A stretch of 64,000 nucleotides of DNA, from assembly GCF_039524395.1 (NCBI RefSeq), contig NZ_BAAAGO010000031.1. The stretch is one strand, 5' to 3'. Positions 1 to 9,099 of this stretch are shown here, one piece after another. The DNA comes from Micropruina glycogenica. Lineage in GTDB: Bacteria; Actinomycetota; Actinomycetes; Propionibacteriales; Propionibacteriaceae. Within the stretch, counting starts at the first letter, position 1, and each line of letters opens with the position of its first letter. The translations under genes were made by a program, and so were the position numbers. The notes under the pieces are model-generated. The model was given only the letters and a program-made list of their open reading frames with translations, did no database searches and had not been told where the DNA came from.

Positions 1-1281
1 CAGCTCAGAGAACCCGGTGCCGCGCTCGACGCCGCCGATGATCAAGTCCCAGGCCTCGACCAGCCGCGCATCGCCGGGGTTGTTGCGGGCCAGCGGCTGG
101 GCGATCGCAGGGTAGCCGTTCACGAAGGTGGGCTGCACCAGGGTGGGTTCGACGATCTCGCCGAACAGTTCCAGCACCAACTTCTGGTCGATCCAGGCCG
201 GGTCGTACTCGACGCCCCGGGCGTCCGCGATGGTGCGCAGCCGCTCCACCGACGTGTCGGGGGTGATTTCTTCGCCCAGGGCCTCCGACAGGCCGGGGTA
301 CACCGACACCCAGGCCCAGTCGCCGGTCAGCTGCACCTCGCCGGCTGGGGTGTCGACGGATTCGACGCCCAGGGCGTCCGCCGCGTTGACGATCAGGTCG
401 CGCGTCATCGTCGCGATGGTGAACTGGTCGCCCCACGACTGGTACGCCTCGAGCATGGTGAACTCGGCCGAGTGCGAGCTGTCGATGCCCTCGTTGCGAA
501 AGATGCGACCCATCTCGTACACCCGGTCGACGCCGCCCACGATGGCGCGCTTGAGGTACAGCTCGATGGCGATGCGCAGCGTCATCGGAATGTCGAACGC
601 GTTCAGATGAGTGCGAAACGGACGGGCCGCGGCACCGCCGTGCACCAACTGCAGAATCGGGGTTTCGACCTCTAGGTAGCCCTGATCGTGGAGTGTTTCG
701 CGAATCGAGCGGACGATGGTGGCCCGGGTGCGCACCATGTCACGCGCCTCGGGCCTGGCGACCAGGTCGGCGTACCGCTGGCGCACCCGGGTTTCTTCGC
801 CCAGGTCTTTGTGCAGCGTGGGCAGAGGCCGCAGCGCCTTGGACGCCAGTTGCCATTCCGTTGCCAGCACCGACAGCTCACCGCGCCGAGACGAGATCAC
901 CTTGCCCTTGACGAACACGAAGTCGCCGAGGTCGACATCGGCCTTCCAGTCGGCCAGTCGCTGCTCGCCCACCTCTGCCAGCGAGATCATCACCTGCAGC
1001 CGGGTGCCCGAATCGTCGCGGGTGAAGCCGTCCTGCAAGGTGGCGAAGCAGAGCTTGCCGGTGTTGCGAATGAACACCACCCGGCCGCTGACGCCCACCA
1101 CCTCGTCGGTTTCATCGCCGGCCACCAAGTGGCCCCACTGGGCGTGCACCTGGGCGGCCGAGTGGGTGCGGTCGACGCTGATCGGGTACGGATCGTTGCC
1201 GGCCGCCAGCAGCCGGGCGCGCTTGTCGCGACGCACCTGCAACTGCTCGGGCAGGGACGAGTCTTCGGTCGGCGTGGTCAC
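1..1281 (-). CDS. lysS: Lysyl-tRNA synthetase, class II (3' end missing)
   Basis: Charges tRNA-Lys with lysine in the cytoplasm. The 427 visible codons show the N-terminal OB-fold anticodon-binding region (about residues 55-160, including VFVKGKVISSRRGELS) followed by the class II catalytic core. Motif 2 is visible in YEMGRIFRNEGID, and the sequence stops at GTGFSEL, just before motif 3, so roughly the last 60-80 residues lie outside the window. The GTG start at 1281 is preferred because a TAGAAT -10 box ends exactly six bases before it and there is no Shine-Dalgarno sequence, which fits a leaderless mRNA. Recognition as LysRS is secure; only the end is missing. Confidence 0.95.
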   Translation of the reverse strand, partial: MTTPTEDSSLPEQLQVRRDKRARLLAAGNDPYPISVDRTHSAAQVHAQWGHLVAGDETDEVVGVSGRVVFIRNTGKLCFATLQDGFTRDDSGTRLQVMISLAEVGEQRLADWKADVDLGDFVFVKGKVISSRRGELSVLATEWQLASKALRPLPTLHKDLGEETRVRQRYADLVARPEARDMVRTRATIVRSIRETLHDQGYLEVETPILQLVHGGAAARPFRTHLNAFDIPMTLRIAIELYLKRAIVGGVDRVYEMGRIFRNEGIDSSHSAEFTMLEAYQSWGDQFTIATMTRDLIVNAADALGVESVDTPAGEVQLTGDWAWVSVYPGLSEALGEEITPDTSVERLRTIADARGVEYDPAWIDQKLVLELFGEIVEPTLVQPTFVNGYPAIAQPLARNNPGDARLVEAWDLIIGGVERGTGFSEL

Positions 1282-1287
1282 CGGTGG

Positions 1288-1293
1288 ATTCTA
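1288..1293 (-). promoter_or_regulatory. Probable -10 box of leaderless lysS promoter
   Basis: On the minus strand TAGAAT is followed by six bases and then the GTG start codon of lysS. With transcription starting about 7 nt after the -10 box, the message would begin at the start codon. No good -35 was seen. Confidence 0.55.
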
Positions 1294-1368
1294 GCGGCGG
1301 CATAAGGACCGTCCCGACCATGGCTGGGCCGGGCAGGGACGCGATCTCGTGCTGCCGATGCCGCAGAG

Positions 1369-1388
1369 ATCCCGGCGTTCGCCGGGAT
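1369..1388. repeat. Dispersed palindrome ATCCCGGCG-tt-CGCCGGGAT
   Basis: Perfect 9-bp inverted repeat with a 2-bp centre. The same or near-identical palindrome recurs at 4041-4060 (degenerate), 11351-11370 (degenerate), 19763-19782, 19822-19841 and, fully symmetric, at 28813-28838 inside nifJ. It behaves like a REP-type dispersed element. Confidence 0.75.
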
Positions 1389-1490
1389 GACGGGGCTGAG
1401 CCGGCGTGACGGATGGGCTGAGCCGGCGTGACGGGTGGGCTGAGCCGGGATGACGGGACGGCTGAGCCGCGATGACGCGGCTGAGCCGGG
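1386..1490. repeat. Five imperfect tandem repeats of 20-22 bp
   Basis: Units at 1386-1405, 1406-1427, 1428-1448, 1449-1470 and 1471-1490 share the pattern TGACGG...GGCTGAGCCG. They fill most of the space between the ABC-F stop codon and the lysS promoter and abut the dispersed palindrome. No coding function is apparent. Confidence 0.75.
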
Positions 1491-1494
1491 CGGA

Positions 1495-3141
1495 CTATGC
1501 GTCGGGCCGCACCGAGCCGACCTGTTCGCTGCGGCTGAATCTCCACACCACACTCGGCGCCAGCGCGTCGAGCAGCGCCCGGTCGTGGGTGACGATGAAC
1601 AGTGTGCCGTCGAAGGCCAGCAAGGCTTCTTGCAGTTGATCGATGGCCGCGGCGTCGAGGTGGTTGGTGGGTTCGTCCAGCACCAGCACGTTGACCGCTC
1701 GCCCCTGCAGCACCGCCAGCGCCGCGCGCGTGCGTTCGCCCAGCGACAGGCTGTCGCACGCTCGGGCGATGTGGTCGGGGCCGAGCCCGAACTTCGCCAA
1801 CAGGGTGCGGACGGCCCCGGCGTCCGTCTCGCTCAGTGACGCAGCCACTTCGTCGACCAGGGAACGTTCGCCGGCAATGCCCGCGCGCGCCTGATCGAGA
1901 ACACCCAACTGCACGCGGGTGCCCCACGAGATGCGTCCCGACGCCACCGGACGCTCGCCCAACAACGCCTGCAGCAGCGTGGTCTTGCCGCTGCCGTTGG
2001 CACCCACCAGCGCCACCCGGTCGCCGCGCAGCACCTGCGCCGTCAAAGGCCCAATGGTGAAGTCACCATTGCGGGCAATCACCGAATCGAGGGTGGTCAC
2101 CACCTCGGCCGACGGCGGCGCGGATCTGATCGCGAACTGCAACTGCCACTCTTTGCGCGGCTGCTCGACCTCGTCGAGCCGCTCGACCGCGTCACGCACC
2201 CGGGCGGCCCGCTGGTCCATGCGACGCGCCCGGTCTTCGCGGTACTTCTTCTCAAGCTTCATGCCCGGCCCGAGCTTCGCCGCCTTGGCCCGGCCCTTGC
2301 CGGCCCACTCCGTCTTGCGCCGGGCCTGCTCGATCAGGGCGGTGCGCTGGTCTGTGTAGTCGCCGTAGGCCTTTTCGGCCTGCTGCCGGGCCGCCGTCTT
2401 CGCGGCGCGGTAGTCGCTCCACCCGCCGGCGTAGTGGTTCACCTGCTGCTGCGCCTCGTCGAGTTCGAGTACCGACGTGGCCACCGCGTCGAGAAACGCC
2501 CGGTCGTGTGAGGCGATGAGCACGGGTGCGTTCACCTCGGCGACGAAACCGGTCAGCGCCGCCAGCCCGTCGGCGTCGAGGTTGTTGGTGGGTTCGTCGA
2601 GCAGCAACACGTCGTAGCGACTCACCAGAATGGACGCCAGCGCGGCCCGCGCCGCCTGCCCGCCCGACAGCGAACCGAGTGGACGGTCGAGGGCCACGTC
2701 GAGTTCGAGCCCGGCCACCACCTGCGCGAGCCGTGTCTCGAGGTCGGCCCCGCCGAGGGCCAGCCAGCGGGCCAGCGTCTGGTCGTAGCGCTCGTCGGCC
2801 GCGCCGTCCGCCCCGGCCAATGCCTCAGCCGCGTGCTCGAAGGCGCGCTGGGCCTCGGCCACCCCCGTGCGCCGGGCGGCGTACTGCAGAATCGACTCCG
2901 CAGCCGAAGGCACCGCCTGGGGCAGGTAGCCCACGGTGGCGTCGGGCGGTGCGAACCGCACACTGCCTGCGTCCGGCTGATGAACGCCCGCCACGATGCG
3001 CAGCAGGGTGGTCTTGCCGGCACCGTTGGGGCCGACCAGGGCGGTGACGTCGCCGGCGGCGAGCACCAGGTCGAGCCCGGCGAACAGCGGACGGGCACCG
3101 AACGATGCGGCGACGCCGCTGAGATGTAGGGATGCGTGCAT
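1495..3141 (-). CDS. ABC-F family ATP-binding protein
   Basis: A soluble protein of 548 residues with two ATP-binding cassettes and no membrane segment, the ABC-F (ribosome-associated ATPase) architecture. Cassette 1 has Walker A GPNGAGKTT (about residues 38-46), signature LSGGQ and Walker B LLLDEPTNNLD. Cassette 2 has GANGSGKTT, signature LSLGE and LVLDEPTNHLD. Between them lies a charged linker rich in Arg and Lys (about 240-310), the region that contacts tRNA or rRNA in this family. The ATG at 3141 is chosen because GAGG lies eight bases upstream; longer readings overlap the divergent phosphopantetheinyl transferase promoter region. Whether it is a housekeeping translation factor or an antibiotic-protection factor cannot be decided from sequence. 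Confidence 0.88.
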   Translation of the reverse strand: MHASLHLSGVAASFGARPLFAGLDLVLAAGDVTALVGPNGAGKTTLLRIVAGVHQPDAGSVRFAPPDATVGYLPQAVPSAAESILQYAARRTGVAEAQRAFEHAAEALAGADGAADERYDQTLARWLALGGADLETRLAQVVAGLELDVALDRPLGSLSGGQAARAALASILVSRYDVLLLDEPTNNLDADGLAALTGFVAEVNAPVLIASHDRAFLDAVATSVLELDEAQQQVNHYAGGWSDYRAAKTAARQQAEKAYGDYTDQRTALIEQARRKTEWAGKGRAKAAKLGPGMKLEKKYREDRARRMDQRAARVRDAVERLDEVEQPRKEWQLQFAIRSAPPSAEVVTTLDSVIARNGDFTIGPLTAQVLRGDRVALVGANGSGKTTLLQALLGERPVASGRISWGTRVQLGVLDQARAGIAGERSLVDEVAASLSETDAGAVRTLLAKFGLGPDHIARACDSLSLGERTRAALAVLQGRAVNVLVLDEPTNHLDAAAIDQLQEALLAFDGTLFIVTHDRALLDALAPSVVWRFSRSEQVGSVRPDA

Positions 3142-3361
3142 GACGAAGACCTCGATCGCTGAGTTGAAGCAGGGCGAGAGGTCAGATCCACATGGCGTCC
3201 AGGGTGCTCGATCGGGGCGGGGCGAGTCAAACGGCTCCATCCCGACGGGTATCGCTGACGGTACTGGCGAACGACGGGGTCGACCGCGAAACTGCTCCCA
3301 TGGATCTGCCGGCGGGGTTGCTGCGTCGACGCCCGGACGGCTGGGCGCGAAAGAGCTGACG

Positions 3362-4066
3362 GTGGGCGATCCACTGGCCGATGAGCAGCGGCTGACGCCG
3401 CCCACCGCGTCATGGCCCGACGGCACGCGGGTGTGGCTGATCGACCCCTCACTGGTGCACAACGACACCCTGGCTCGCGGCGTGGGTTGGCTCGACGCCG
3501 ACGAGGGCGCGCGGGCCGCACGCTTCGTGCGCGACGACGATCGACGGCTGTTTCAGGTGGCACATCTGGCCTGCCGCGTGATCGTCGGGGCGGCGCTCGA
3601 CCGCCGACCGGCCGAGGTCGCCTGGCACCGGGCACCGTGCCCGGCTTGCGGGGGCCCGCACGGACGGCCCGTCGTCGTGGGCGGCGGCGTCGAGTTCTCT
3701 GTGTCGCACACCCGCGGCCTGGTGGCGATCGCTCTGGCTGCGCAGCCGGTGGGTGTCGACGTCGAGGGCGATCCGAGTGATGCGTGGCCCGACCTGGTCG
3801 GCTGGCTGCACCCGAACGAGCAGCGCGAGGTCGCGGCCGCCACCGACCCGGCGGTCGCGTTCGGCCGCGCGTGGACCAGGCACGAGGCCCACCTGAAGGC
3901 GCTCGGCATCGGGCTGGGCCGCGAGCCGTCCCTCGACCACCTGGGCGCCGGCCAGCAACCGGTCGGCAGCCCGGCAGGGTTCGCGCTGCGAGACCTGCCC
4001 ACACCGGCCGGGTTCCACGGCGCGGTGGTCACCCGGCGAGATCCCGGCGTTCGCCCGGACGGGTAG
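3362..4066 (+). CDS. 4'-phosphopantetheinyl transferase, Sfp type
   Basis: Transfers the phosphopantetheine arm of CoA to a carrier-protein serine. The hallmarks are FSVSHTRGLVAIAL, then VGVDVEGD (the Mg-binding Asp and Glu), then AWTRHEAHLKALGIG, which corresponds to the family W-x-R/K-E-A-x-x-K-x-x-G motif. Length is 234 residues, typical for the family. The GTG at 3362 is chosen because an AAAGAG lies upstream and the domain starts soon after. The last codons run into a degenerate copy of the dispersed ATCCCGGCG palindrome, so the C-terminal DPGVRPDG is probably repeat-derived. No polyketide or NRPS genes are nearby, so its carrier protein is unknown. Confidence 0.8.
   Translation: MGDPLADEQRLTPPTASWPDGTRVWLIDPSLVHNDTLARGVGWLDADEGARAARFVRDDDRRLFQVAHLACRVIVGAALDRRPAEVAWHRAPCPACGGPHGRPVVVGGGVEFSVSHTRGLVAIALAAQPVGVDVEGDPSDAWPDLVGWLHPNEQREVAAATDPAVAFGRAWTRHEAHLKALGIGLGREPSLDHLGAGQQPVGSPAGFALRDLPTPAGFHGAVVTRRDPGVRPDG
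4041..4060. repeat. Degenerate copy of the dispersed palindrome
   Basis: ATCCCGGCG-tt-CGCCCGGAC overlaps the last codons of the phosphopantetheinyl transferase gene. It differs from the perfect copy at 1369-1388 in the right arm. Confidence 0.55.
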
Positions 4067-4105
4067 TCGGGGTGTGTGCCCTCGGCCACAAGAACGCTGC
4101 CCCAC

Positions 4106-4135
4106 TTGAATGAGTGAGCACTCACTCACTATGCT
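4106..4135 (+). promoter_or_regulatory. Autoregulated promoter of the tetR-ABC operon with embedded operator
   Basis: A -35 TTGAAT (4106-4111) and a -10 TATGCT (4130-4135) are separated by 18 bp. The spacer carries a perfect palindrome GAGTGAG-ca-CTCACTC (4112-4127), the typical place and shape for a TetR-family operator. The -10 box is 7 bp before the ATG at 4143, so the transcript would be leaderless. The operator position predicts that bound repressor blocks RNA polymerase. Confidence 0.7.
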
Positions 4136-4142
4136 GGCGCGC

Positions 4143-4736
4143 ATGGCACGAGCGAATCCCATGACGCCCGACGAGCGGCGCCGAGCGCTGATCGACGCCA
4201 CCCGTCCGCTGCTGCTCGAGTACGGCACCAGCATCACCACCCGGCAGATCGCCGAGTGCGCCGACGTCGCCGAGGGCACCATCTTTCGGGCGTTCGGCAC
4301 CAAGCAAGACCTGATCGACGCGGTGGTCGAAGACTGCATGGCCCCCGAACCCGTGGTGGCGGCGATCGACGCCATTCCCGCCGAGTTCGACCTCGAAGAC
4401 ACGGTCACCTGGGTGATCAAGGCGCTGAGCACCCGCATTCAGCAGATCCGGCTGCTGATGAGCGCGCTCAGCGAACCACACCCGCACAAGAACCCGCGCA
4501 AGCCGCCGCACGGCGACTTTCACCGGCCCGTAGACCAGGCCATCGCCCGCGTGCTGGCCCGCTTCGACGACCAACTGGCCGTCGGCACCCCCACCGCCTG
4601 TTGGGTCGTCTCGGCCATGGCGTTCGCGGCCGAAATGCCGATGATGGATCGCCCCGACGACGGCGAACCGCGTAACCTTGCCCGGCTGATCCTGCATGGG
4701 ATCGCGGCCCCGATCACCTTGGAGGCGTCATGCTGA
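4143..4736 (+). CDS. TetR-family transcriptional regulator
   Basis: DNA-binding repressor that probably controls its own operon. The N-terminal helix-turn-helix is clear: RRRALIDATRPLLLEYGTS followed by TTRQIAECADVAEGTIFRAF and GTKQDLIDAVV. The C-terminal ligand and dimer domain is not diagnostic. The ATG at 4143 (MARANPM) is preferred over ATGs at 4131 and 4110 because the palindromic operator and -10 box occupy those positions. The gene overlaps the first ABC transporter gene by 7 bp, so repressor and exporter are co-transcribed. The likely inducer is an exported drug or metabolite, which is inference. Confidence 0.88.
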   Translation: MARANPMTPDERRRALIDATRPLLLEYGTSITTRQIAECADVAEGTIFRAFGTKQDLIDAVVEDCMAPEPVVAAIDAIPAEFDLEDTVTWVIKALSTRIQQIRLLMSALSEPHPHKNPRKPPHGDFHRPVDQAIARVLARFDDQLAVGTPTACWVVSAMAFAAEMPMMDRPDDGEPRNLARLILHGIAAPITLEASC

Positions 4737-6466
4737 TTCGCGTTCTGCGCGAGTACCTGCGGCCCTACTACGGCCCCCTGGCGCTGGTGCTGCTGCTGCA
4801 GTTGGTGGCCAATGCCGCTGCGCTCTACCTGCCCACCCTCAACGCCCGCATCATCGACGACGGCATCGCCACCGGCGACACCGGCACCATTGTTCGGCTG
4901 GGCGCGGTGATGCTGGGCGTCAGCGTGCTGCAGATGGCGGGCCAGATCGGCGCCGTTTGGTTCGGTGCCCGCTCAGCCATGGCGTTCGGACGCGACCTGC
5001 GTGGGGCGATCTTCGCCCGCACCCTCGACTTCTCGGGCCGCGAGGTGGCCACGTTCGGCGCCCCCAGCCTGATCACCCGTACCACCAACGACGTGCAGCA
5101 GATTCAGCAGTTGGTGATGATGACGTCGTTCATGATCATCGCCGCCCCGATCATGATGGTCGGCGGCGTGATCATGGCCTTTCGCGAAGACCCCGGCCTG
5201 ACTTGGACCATCGCCGTCGCCGTGGTGATTCTGGGCACCGTGATCGGCGTGATCATCAGCCAGATGATGCCGCTGTTCGCCCAGCAGCAGACCCGCATCG
5301 ACACCATCAACCGGGTGCTGCGCGAGCAGATCTCGGGGCTGCGGGTGATTCGTGCGTTCACCGCCGAGCCCCGCGAAACCGACCGCTTCGCCGTGGCCAA
5401 CGCCGAGCTCACCGACACCGCCACCCGGGTCGGCCGGCGCATGATGACGCTGTTCCCGTTCGTGTTCTTCGTGATGAACGTGTCGACCATCGGCGTCACC
5501 TGGTTCGGGGCGTTTCGGGTGGCCGACGGCTCGTTGCAGACCGGGCAGCTGCTGGCCTTCATTCAGTACCTGACCACCATTTTGATGAGCGTGATGATGG
5601 CCACGATGATGCTGATGATCGGCCCCCGCGCCGCCGTCAGTGCCCGCCGTATCGCCGAGGTGCTCGACACCGACTCGTCCGTCGTGCCGCCGGCCCACCC
5701 CGTGCGCGCCGTGCACCAGAACGGCCACGTGCAGCTGCAGGACGTCGAGTTCAAGTACCCGGGCGCGCAGCAACCGGTGCTGTGCAGCATCGATCTGGAG
5801 GTGAGGCCCGGCCAGACCACGGCCATCATCGGCTCCACCGGCGCCGGCAAGACCACCTTGGTGAACCTGATTCCGCGGCTGTTCGACGTCACCGGCGGCC
5901 GGGTGCTGGTCGACGGCGTGGACGTCCGCGACCTCGACCCCGACCTGCTCTGGTCGCGCATCGGCCTGGTACCGCAGAAGCCCTACCTGTTCAGCGGCAC
6001 GGTCGCGTCGAACCTGCGGTACGGCAAGCCGGACGCCACCGACGACGAACTCTGGGCGGCGTTGCGCACCGCGCAGGCGGCCGACTTCGTCGAGAGGATG
6101 CCCGGGCAGTTGGACGCCCCCATCGCCCAGGGCGGCACCAACGTCTCAGGCGGCCAACGGCAGCGGCTGTCGATCGCTCGGGCGCTGGTGAAAAAGCCCG
6201 ACATCTACATCTTCGACGACTCGTTCTCGGCCCTCGACGTGGTGACGGACGCCCGCCTGCGAGCCGCCCTCGAAGGCGAGACCGCCGACGCGGGCGTGCT
6301 GATCGTGGCGCAGCGCGTCTCGACCATTCGCGACGCCGAGACCATCGTGGTGCTCGACGACGGCCGCATCGTGGGGGTGGGCACGCACGACGAACTGGTC
6401 GTCGGTTGCCCCACCTACGCCGAGATCGTCGAGTCCCAGTTCAAGGCTGAGGAGGCCGCGGCATGA
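4730..6466 (+). CDS. ABC exporter half-transporter (degenerate-site subunit)
   Basis: A 578-residue fusion of a six-helix exporter transmembrane domain (residues about 15-310) and an ATPase domain. Walker A is GSTGAGKTT, the signature is VSGGQRQR and Walker B is IYIFDDSFSALD. The residue after the Walker B aspartate is Asp instead of the catalytic Glu, marking this as the degenerate-site member of a heterodimeric exporter, as in the TM287/288 and BmrCD type. It overlaps the next gene by 4 bp (ATGA) and follows tetR with a 7-bp overlap. The substrate is unknown; multidrug or lipid export is the family expectation. Confidence 0.88.
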   Translation: MLIRVLREYLRPYYGPLALVLLLQLVANAAALYLPTLNARIIDDGIATGDTGTIVRLGAVMLGVSVLQMAGQIGAVWFGARSAMAFGRDLRGAIFARTLDFSGREVATFGAPSLITRTTNDVQQIQQLVMMTSFMIIAAPIMMVGGVIMAFREDPGLTWTIAVAVVILGTVIGVIISQMMPLFAQQQTRIDTINRVLREQISGLRVIRAFTAEPRETDRFAVANAELTDTATRVGRRMMTLFPFVFFVMNVSTIGVTWFGAFRVADGSLQTGQLLAFIQYLTTILMSVMMATMMLMIGPRAAVSARRIAEVLDTDSSVVPPAHPVRAVHQNGHVQLQDVEFKYPGAQQPVLCSIDLEVRPGQTTAIIGSTGAGKTTLVNLIPRLFDVTGGRVLVDGVDVRDLDPDLLWSRIGLVPQKPYLFSGTVASNLRYGKPDATDDELWAALRTAQAADFVERMPGQLDAPIAQGGTNVSGGQRQRLSIARALVKKPDIYIFDDSFSALDVVTDARLRAALEGETADAGVLIVAQRVSTIRDAETIVVLDDGRIVGVGTHDELVVGCPTYAEIVESQFKAEEAAA

Positions 6467-8400
6467 CCGAGCGCACCGACCCCCGGCCGGTCGCAGAGAC
6501 CGGCGCACCGAACCCCGACGCCCACACCTCGGGTGTGCCCCGCACCGCCAACGAGCGGCCCAAGCACGGCCCGCAACGCGGCATGGGCCACGGCCCCATG
6601 CAGGGGCTCGGCAGCGCCGAAAAGGCCGTCAGCTTCGTGCCGTCCGCCAAGCGGCTGCTCGGCATGATGCGGCCCGAACGCAACCTGATCATCGTGGTGA
6701 TCGTGATCTCGGCGCTGGCCACCCTGGGCAACGCCATCGGCCCGGCTATTCTCGCGCAGGGCACCGACCTGATCTTCGCCGGCGCCACCGGCGGCGGCAT
6801 CGACTTCGCGGCGCTGGCCACGGTGATCTGGCAGGCGCTGGGCGTCTACGTGATCGCCGGCGTGGTGCTGTGGTTCGCCAGCTTCCTGATCAACGACATC
6901 GTGCAGCGCACCGTCTACCGCATGCGTGAAATGGTGGCCACCAAGCTCAACCGGCTGCCGATCACCTACTTCGACGGCCAGCCGCGCGGTGAGCTGCTCA
7001 GCCGGGTGACCAACGACATCGACAACATCGCCCAGTCGCTGCAGCAGACCCTGGCGCAGATGCTCAACAACATCTTCACCGTGATCGGCGTGCTGGCGTT
7101 GATGTTCTGGCTGTCGCCGCCGCTGGCCCTGGTGGTGCTGATCTCGGTGCCGTTGACCGTGCTGGTGACCGCGCAGGTGATGAAGCGGTCGCAGAAGCGG
7201 TTCGCCGACATGTGGCGCGCTACCGGTCAGGTGAACTCAGAGGTCGAAGAGGCGTTCACCGGGCACTCGCTGGTCAAGGTGTTCGGCCGCCAGCGTGAGG
7301 TGGCGGCCCGGTTCGCCGAACGCAACAACGAGATGTTCGACGCGTCGTTCAGGGCCCAGTTCATCAGCGGCATCGTGATGCCGGCGGTGTTCTTCATCGG
7401 CAACCTCAGCTACGTGCTGATCGCGGTGATCGGCGGCGTCTGGGTGGCGGCCGGCACCATGACCCTGGGTGCGGTGCAGGCGTTCATTCAGTACTCGCGC
7501 ATGTTCACCCAGCCCATCACGCAGCTCGCGTCGATGACCAACCTGCTGCAGTCGGGCGTCGCGTCGGCCGAGCGGGTGTTCGAGGTGATGGACGCCCCCG
7601 AGCAGTCGGCAGACGGCACCGAGTCCCTGCCGGTGCCGCTGCAGGGCCGGGTCGACTTCGACCACGTGTCGTTCAGCTACGACCCCGAAAAACCGCTGAT
7701 CACCGACCTGTCACTGATCGCCGAGCCGGGCGCGACCGTCGCGATCGTCGGCCCCACCGGGGCGGGCAAGACCACTTTGGTGAACCTGCTGATGCGCTTC
7801 TACGAAGTGGACGCGGGCCGCATCACCATCGACGGTGTGAACATCGCCGACGTGCCTCGGCCGGAGTTGCGCGCCAATATCGGCATGGTGCTGCAAGACG
7901 CGTGGCTGTTCGGCGGAACCATTCGCGACAACATCGCCTACGGCCGTCCGACCGCCACCGAGGCCGAGATTCTGGCCGCCGCCGAGGCCACCTACGTCGA
8001 CCGGTTCGTGCACTCGCTGCCCGATGGCTACGACACGGTGATCGACGACGAGGGTTCGAACGTTTCGGCCGGTGAGAAGCAGTTGATCACCATCGCACGG
8101 GCGTTCTTGTCAGACCCGGCGATTCTGATTCTCGACGAGGCGACCAGCTCGGTCGACACCCGCACTGAGTTGCTGGTGCAGCAGGCCATGCAGGCGCTGC
8201 GGGGCGGGCGCACGTCGTTCGTGATCGCGCACCGGCTGTCGACCATTCGCGACGCCGACACGATTCTGGTGATGGAGAACGGCGCGATCGTCGAGCAGGG
8301 TTCGCACGAGGCACTGCTGGCCGCACGCGGGGCGTACGCGCGGCTGTACCGCTCCCAGTTCGCGGGTGGGTTGGACGACGACGAAGACGAGGCGGCCTGA
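6463..8400 (+). CDS. ABC exporter half-transporter (catalytic-site subunit)
   Basis: A 645-residue partner of the preceding gene. About 65 hydrophilic residues precede a six-helix transmembrane domain and the ATPase domain. Walker A is GPTGAGKTT, Walker B is LILDEATSSVD with the catalytic Glu present, but the signature is the non-canonical VSAGEKQ. In a heterodimer that pairs the intact Walker site here with the canonical signature of the first subunit, giving one active and one degenerate ATP site. The C-terminus is acidic (DDDEDEAA). It is the last gene of the tetR-ABC-ABC operon. Confidence 0.88.
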   Translation: MTERTDPRPVAETGAPNPDAHTSGVPRTANERPKHGPQRGMGHGPMQGLGSAEKAVSFVPSAKRLLGMMRPERNLIIVVIVISALATLGNAIGPAILAQGTDLIFAGATGGGIDFAALATVIWQALGVYVIAGVVLWFASFLINDIVQRTVYRMREMVATKLNRLPITYFDGQPRGELLSRVTNDIDNIAQSLQQTLAQMLNNIFTVIGVLALMFWLSPPLALVVLISVPLTVLVTAQVMKRSQKRFADMWRATGQVNSEVEEAFTGHSLVKVFGRQREVAARFAERNNEMFDASFRAQFISGIVMPAVFFIGNLSYVLIAVIGGVWVAAGTMTLGAVQAFIQYSRMFTQPITQLASMTNLLQSGVASAERVFEVMDAPEQSADGTESLPVPLQGRVDFDHVSFSYDPEKPLITDLSLIAEPGATVAIVGPTGAGKTTLVNLLMRFYEVDAGRITIDGVNIADVPRPELRANIGMVLQDAWLFGGTIRDNIAYGRPTATEAEILAAAEATYVDRFVHSLPDGYDTVIDDEGSNVSAGEKQLITIARAFLSDPAILILDEATSSVDTRTELLVQQAMQALRGGRTSFVIAHRLSTIRDADTILVMENGAIVEQGSHEALLAARGAYARLYRSQFAGGLDDDEDEAA

Positions 8401-8449
8401 GGTCGTCGGTGCCCGATGTCGGAGCGGGGCTGCCGCCGCGGTGGTCGGG

Positions 8450-8947
8450 TCATCGCTGCAGCGGTTCGGGCGCCCGTCCCCAGTTCGCCAGCACGGCGGC
8501 CGCGATGGCGTTCGTCGCGGCTCCGTCGATCCGGATGGTGCGGACCTGATCGGGCAGTCCGAATCGCCGTGAGCGCCACGACGTGCGATGTCGGAGCGGG
8601 GCTGAACCCGGCGCCGGGAGCACGGCTAGGTACGGCAGACCCCGGTGTACGACGATCCACACCTGGTGTACTTGCGGCCACTCGAAGCTCCAGCGGGCGC
8701 CGAACTCGTGACTGGTCACGCCGGATGGGTCGATGTCGGCGCGCAACGTGACGGACAGTCCGCCCAACAGCAGCGTGGCGACGGCGATGACGGCCAGCAC
8801 GAGAGCGGGGGCGAAGAGGATTGCCGACGATGACGCGGGCGACACCACCAGAGACGTGTAAAGCAGGAACACCCCGAGTGCACCGATCAAACCGAACATC
8901 ACAAATAACGCGGTCAGGTTCTGCCGGACGGTGCTGTGCGCCTGCAT
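8450..8947 (-). CDS. Small membrane protein with PH-like domain
   Basis: A 165-residue protein. Two hydrophobic segments (about residues 11-32 and 38-60) form a membrane hairpin, followed by a soluble domain of about 100 residues. That domain begins LSVTLRADIDPSGVTSHEFG and contains the tryptophan-rich stretch typical of bacterial PH-like domains in actinobacteria. The ATG at 8947 is preceded by GAGAGG, a good ribosome-binding site; a longer reading upstream has none. It is convergent with the ABC exporter operon. Its function is unknown. Confidence 0.7.
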   Translation of the reverse strand: MQAHSTVRQNLTALFVMFGLIGALGVFLLYTSLVVSPASSSAILFAPALVLAVIAVATLLLGGLSVTLRADIDPSGVTSHEFGARWSFEWPQVHQVWIVVHRGLPYLAVLPAPGSAPLRHRTSWRSRRFGLPDQVRTIRIDGAATNAIAAAVLANWGRAPEPLQR

Positions 8948-9099
8948 GGGTGCCTCTCGATAGGAACGAGTACCAGAGTAGGCAACCGGCGGGTCCGTTC
9001 GATCTGGCAGCAATGACCGGCGCGTGGTGACCGGTTGGGTGGCTCGGGAGGGTGGTGGCTGGGGACCGGCACCGGGCCGGCGGCTGGCAGTATGGCGCG

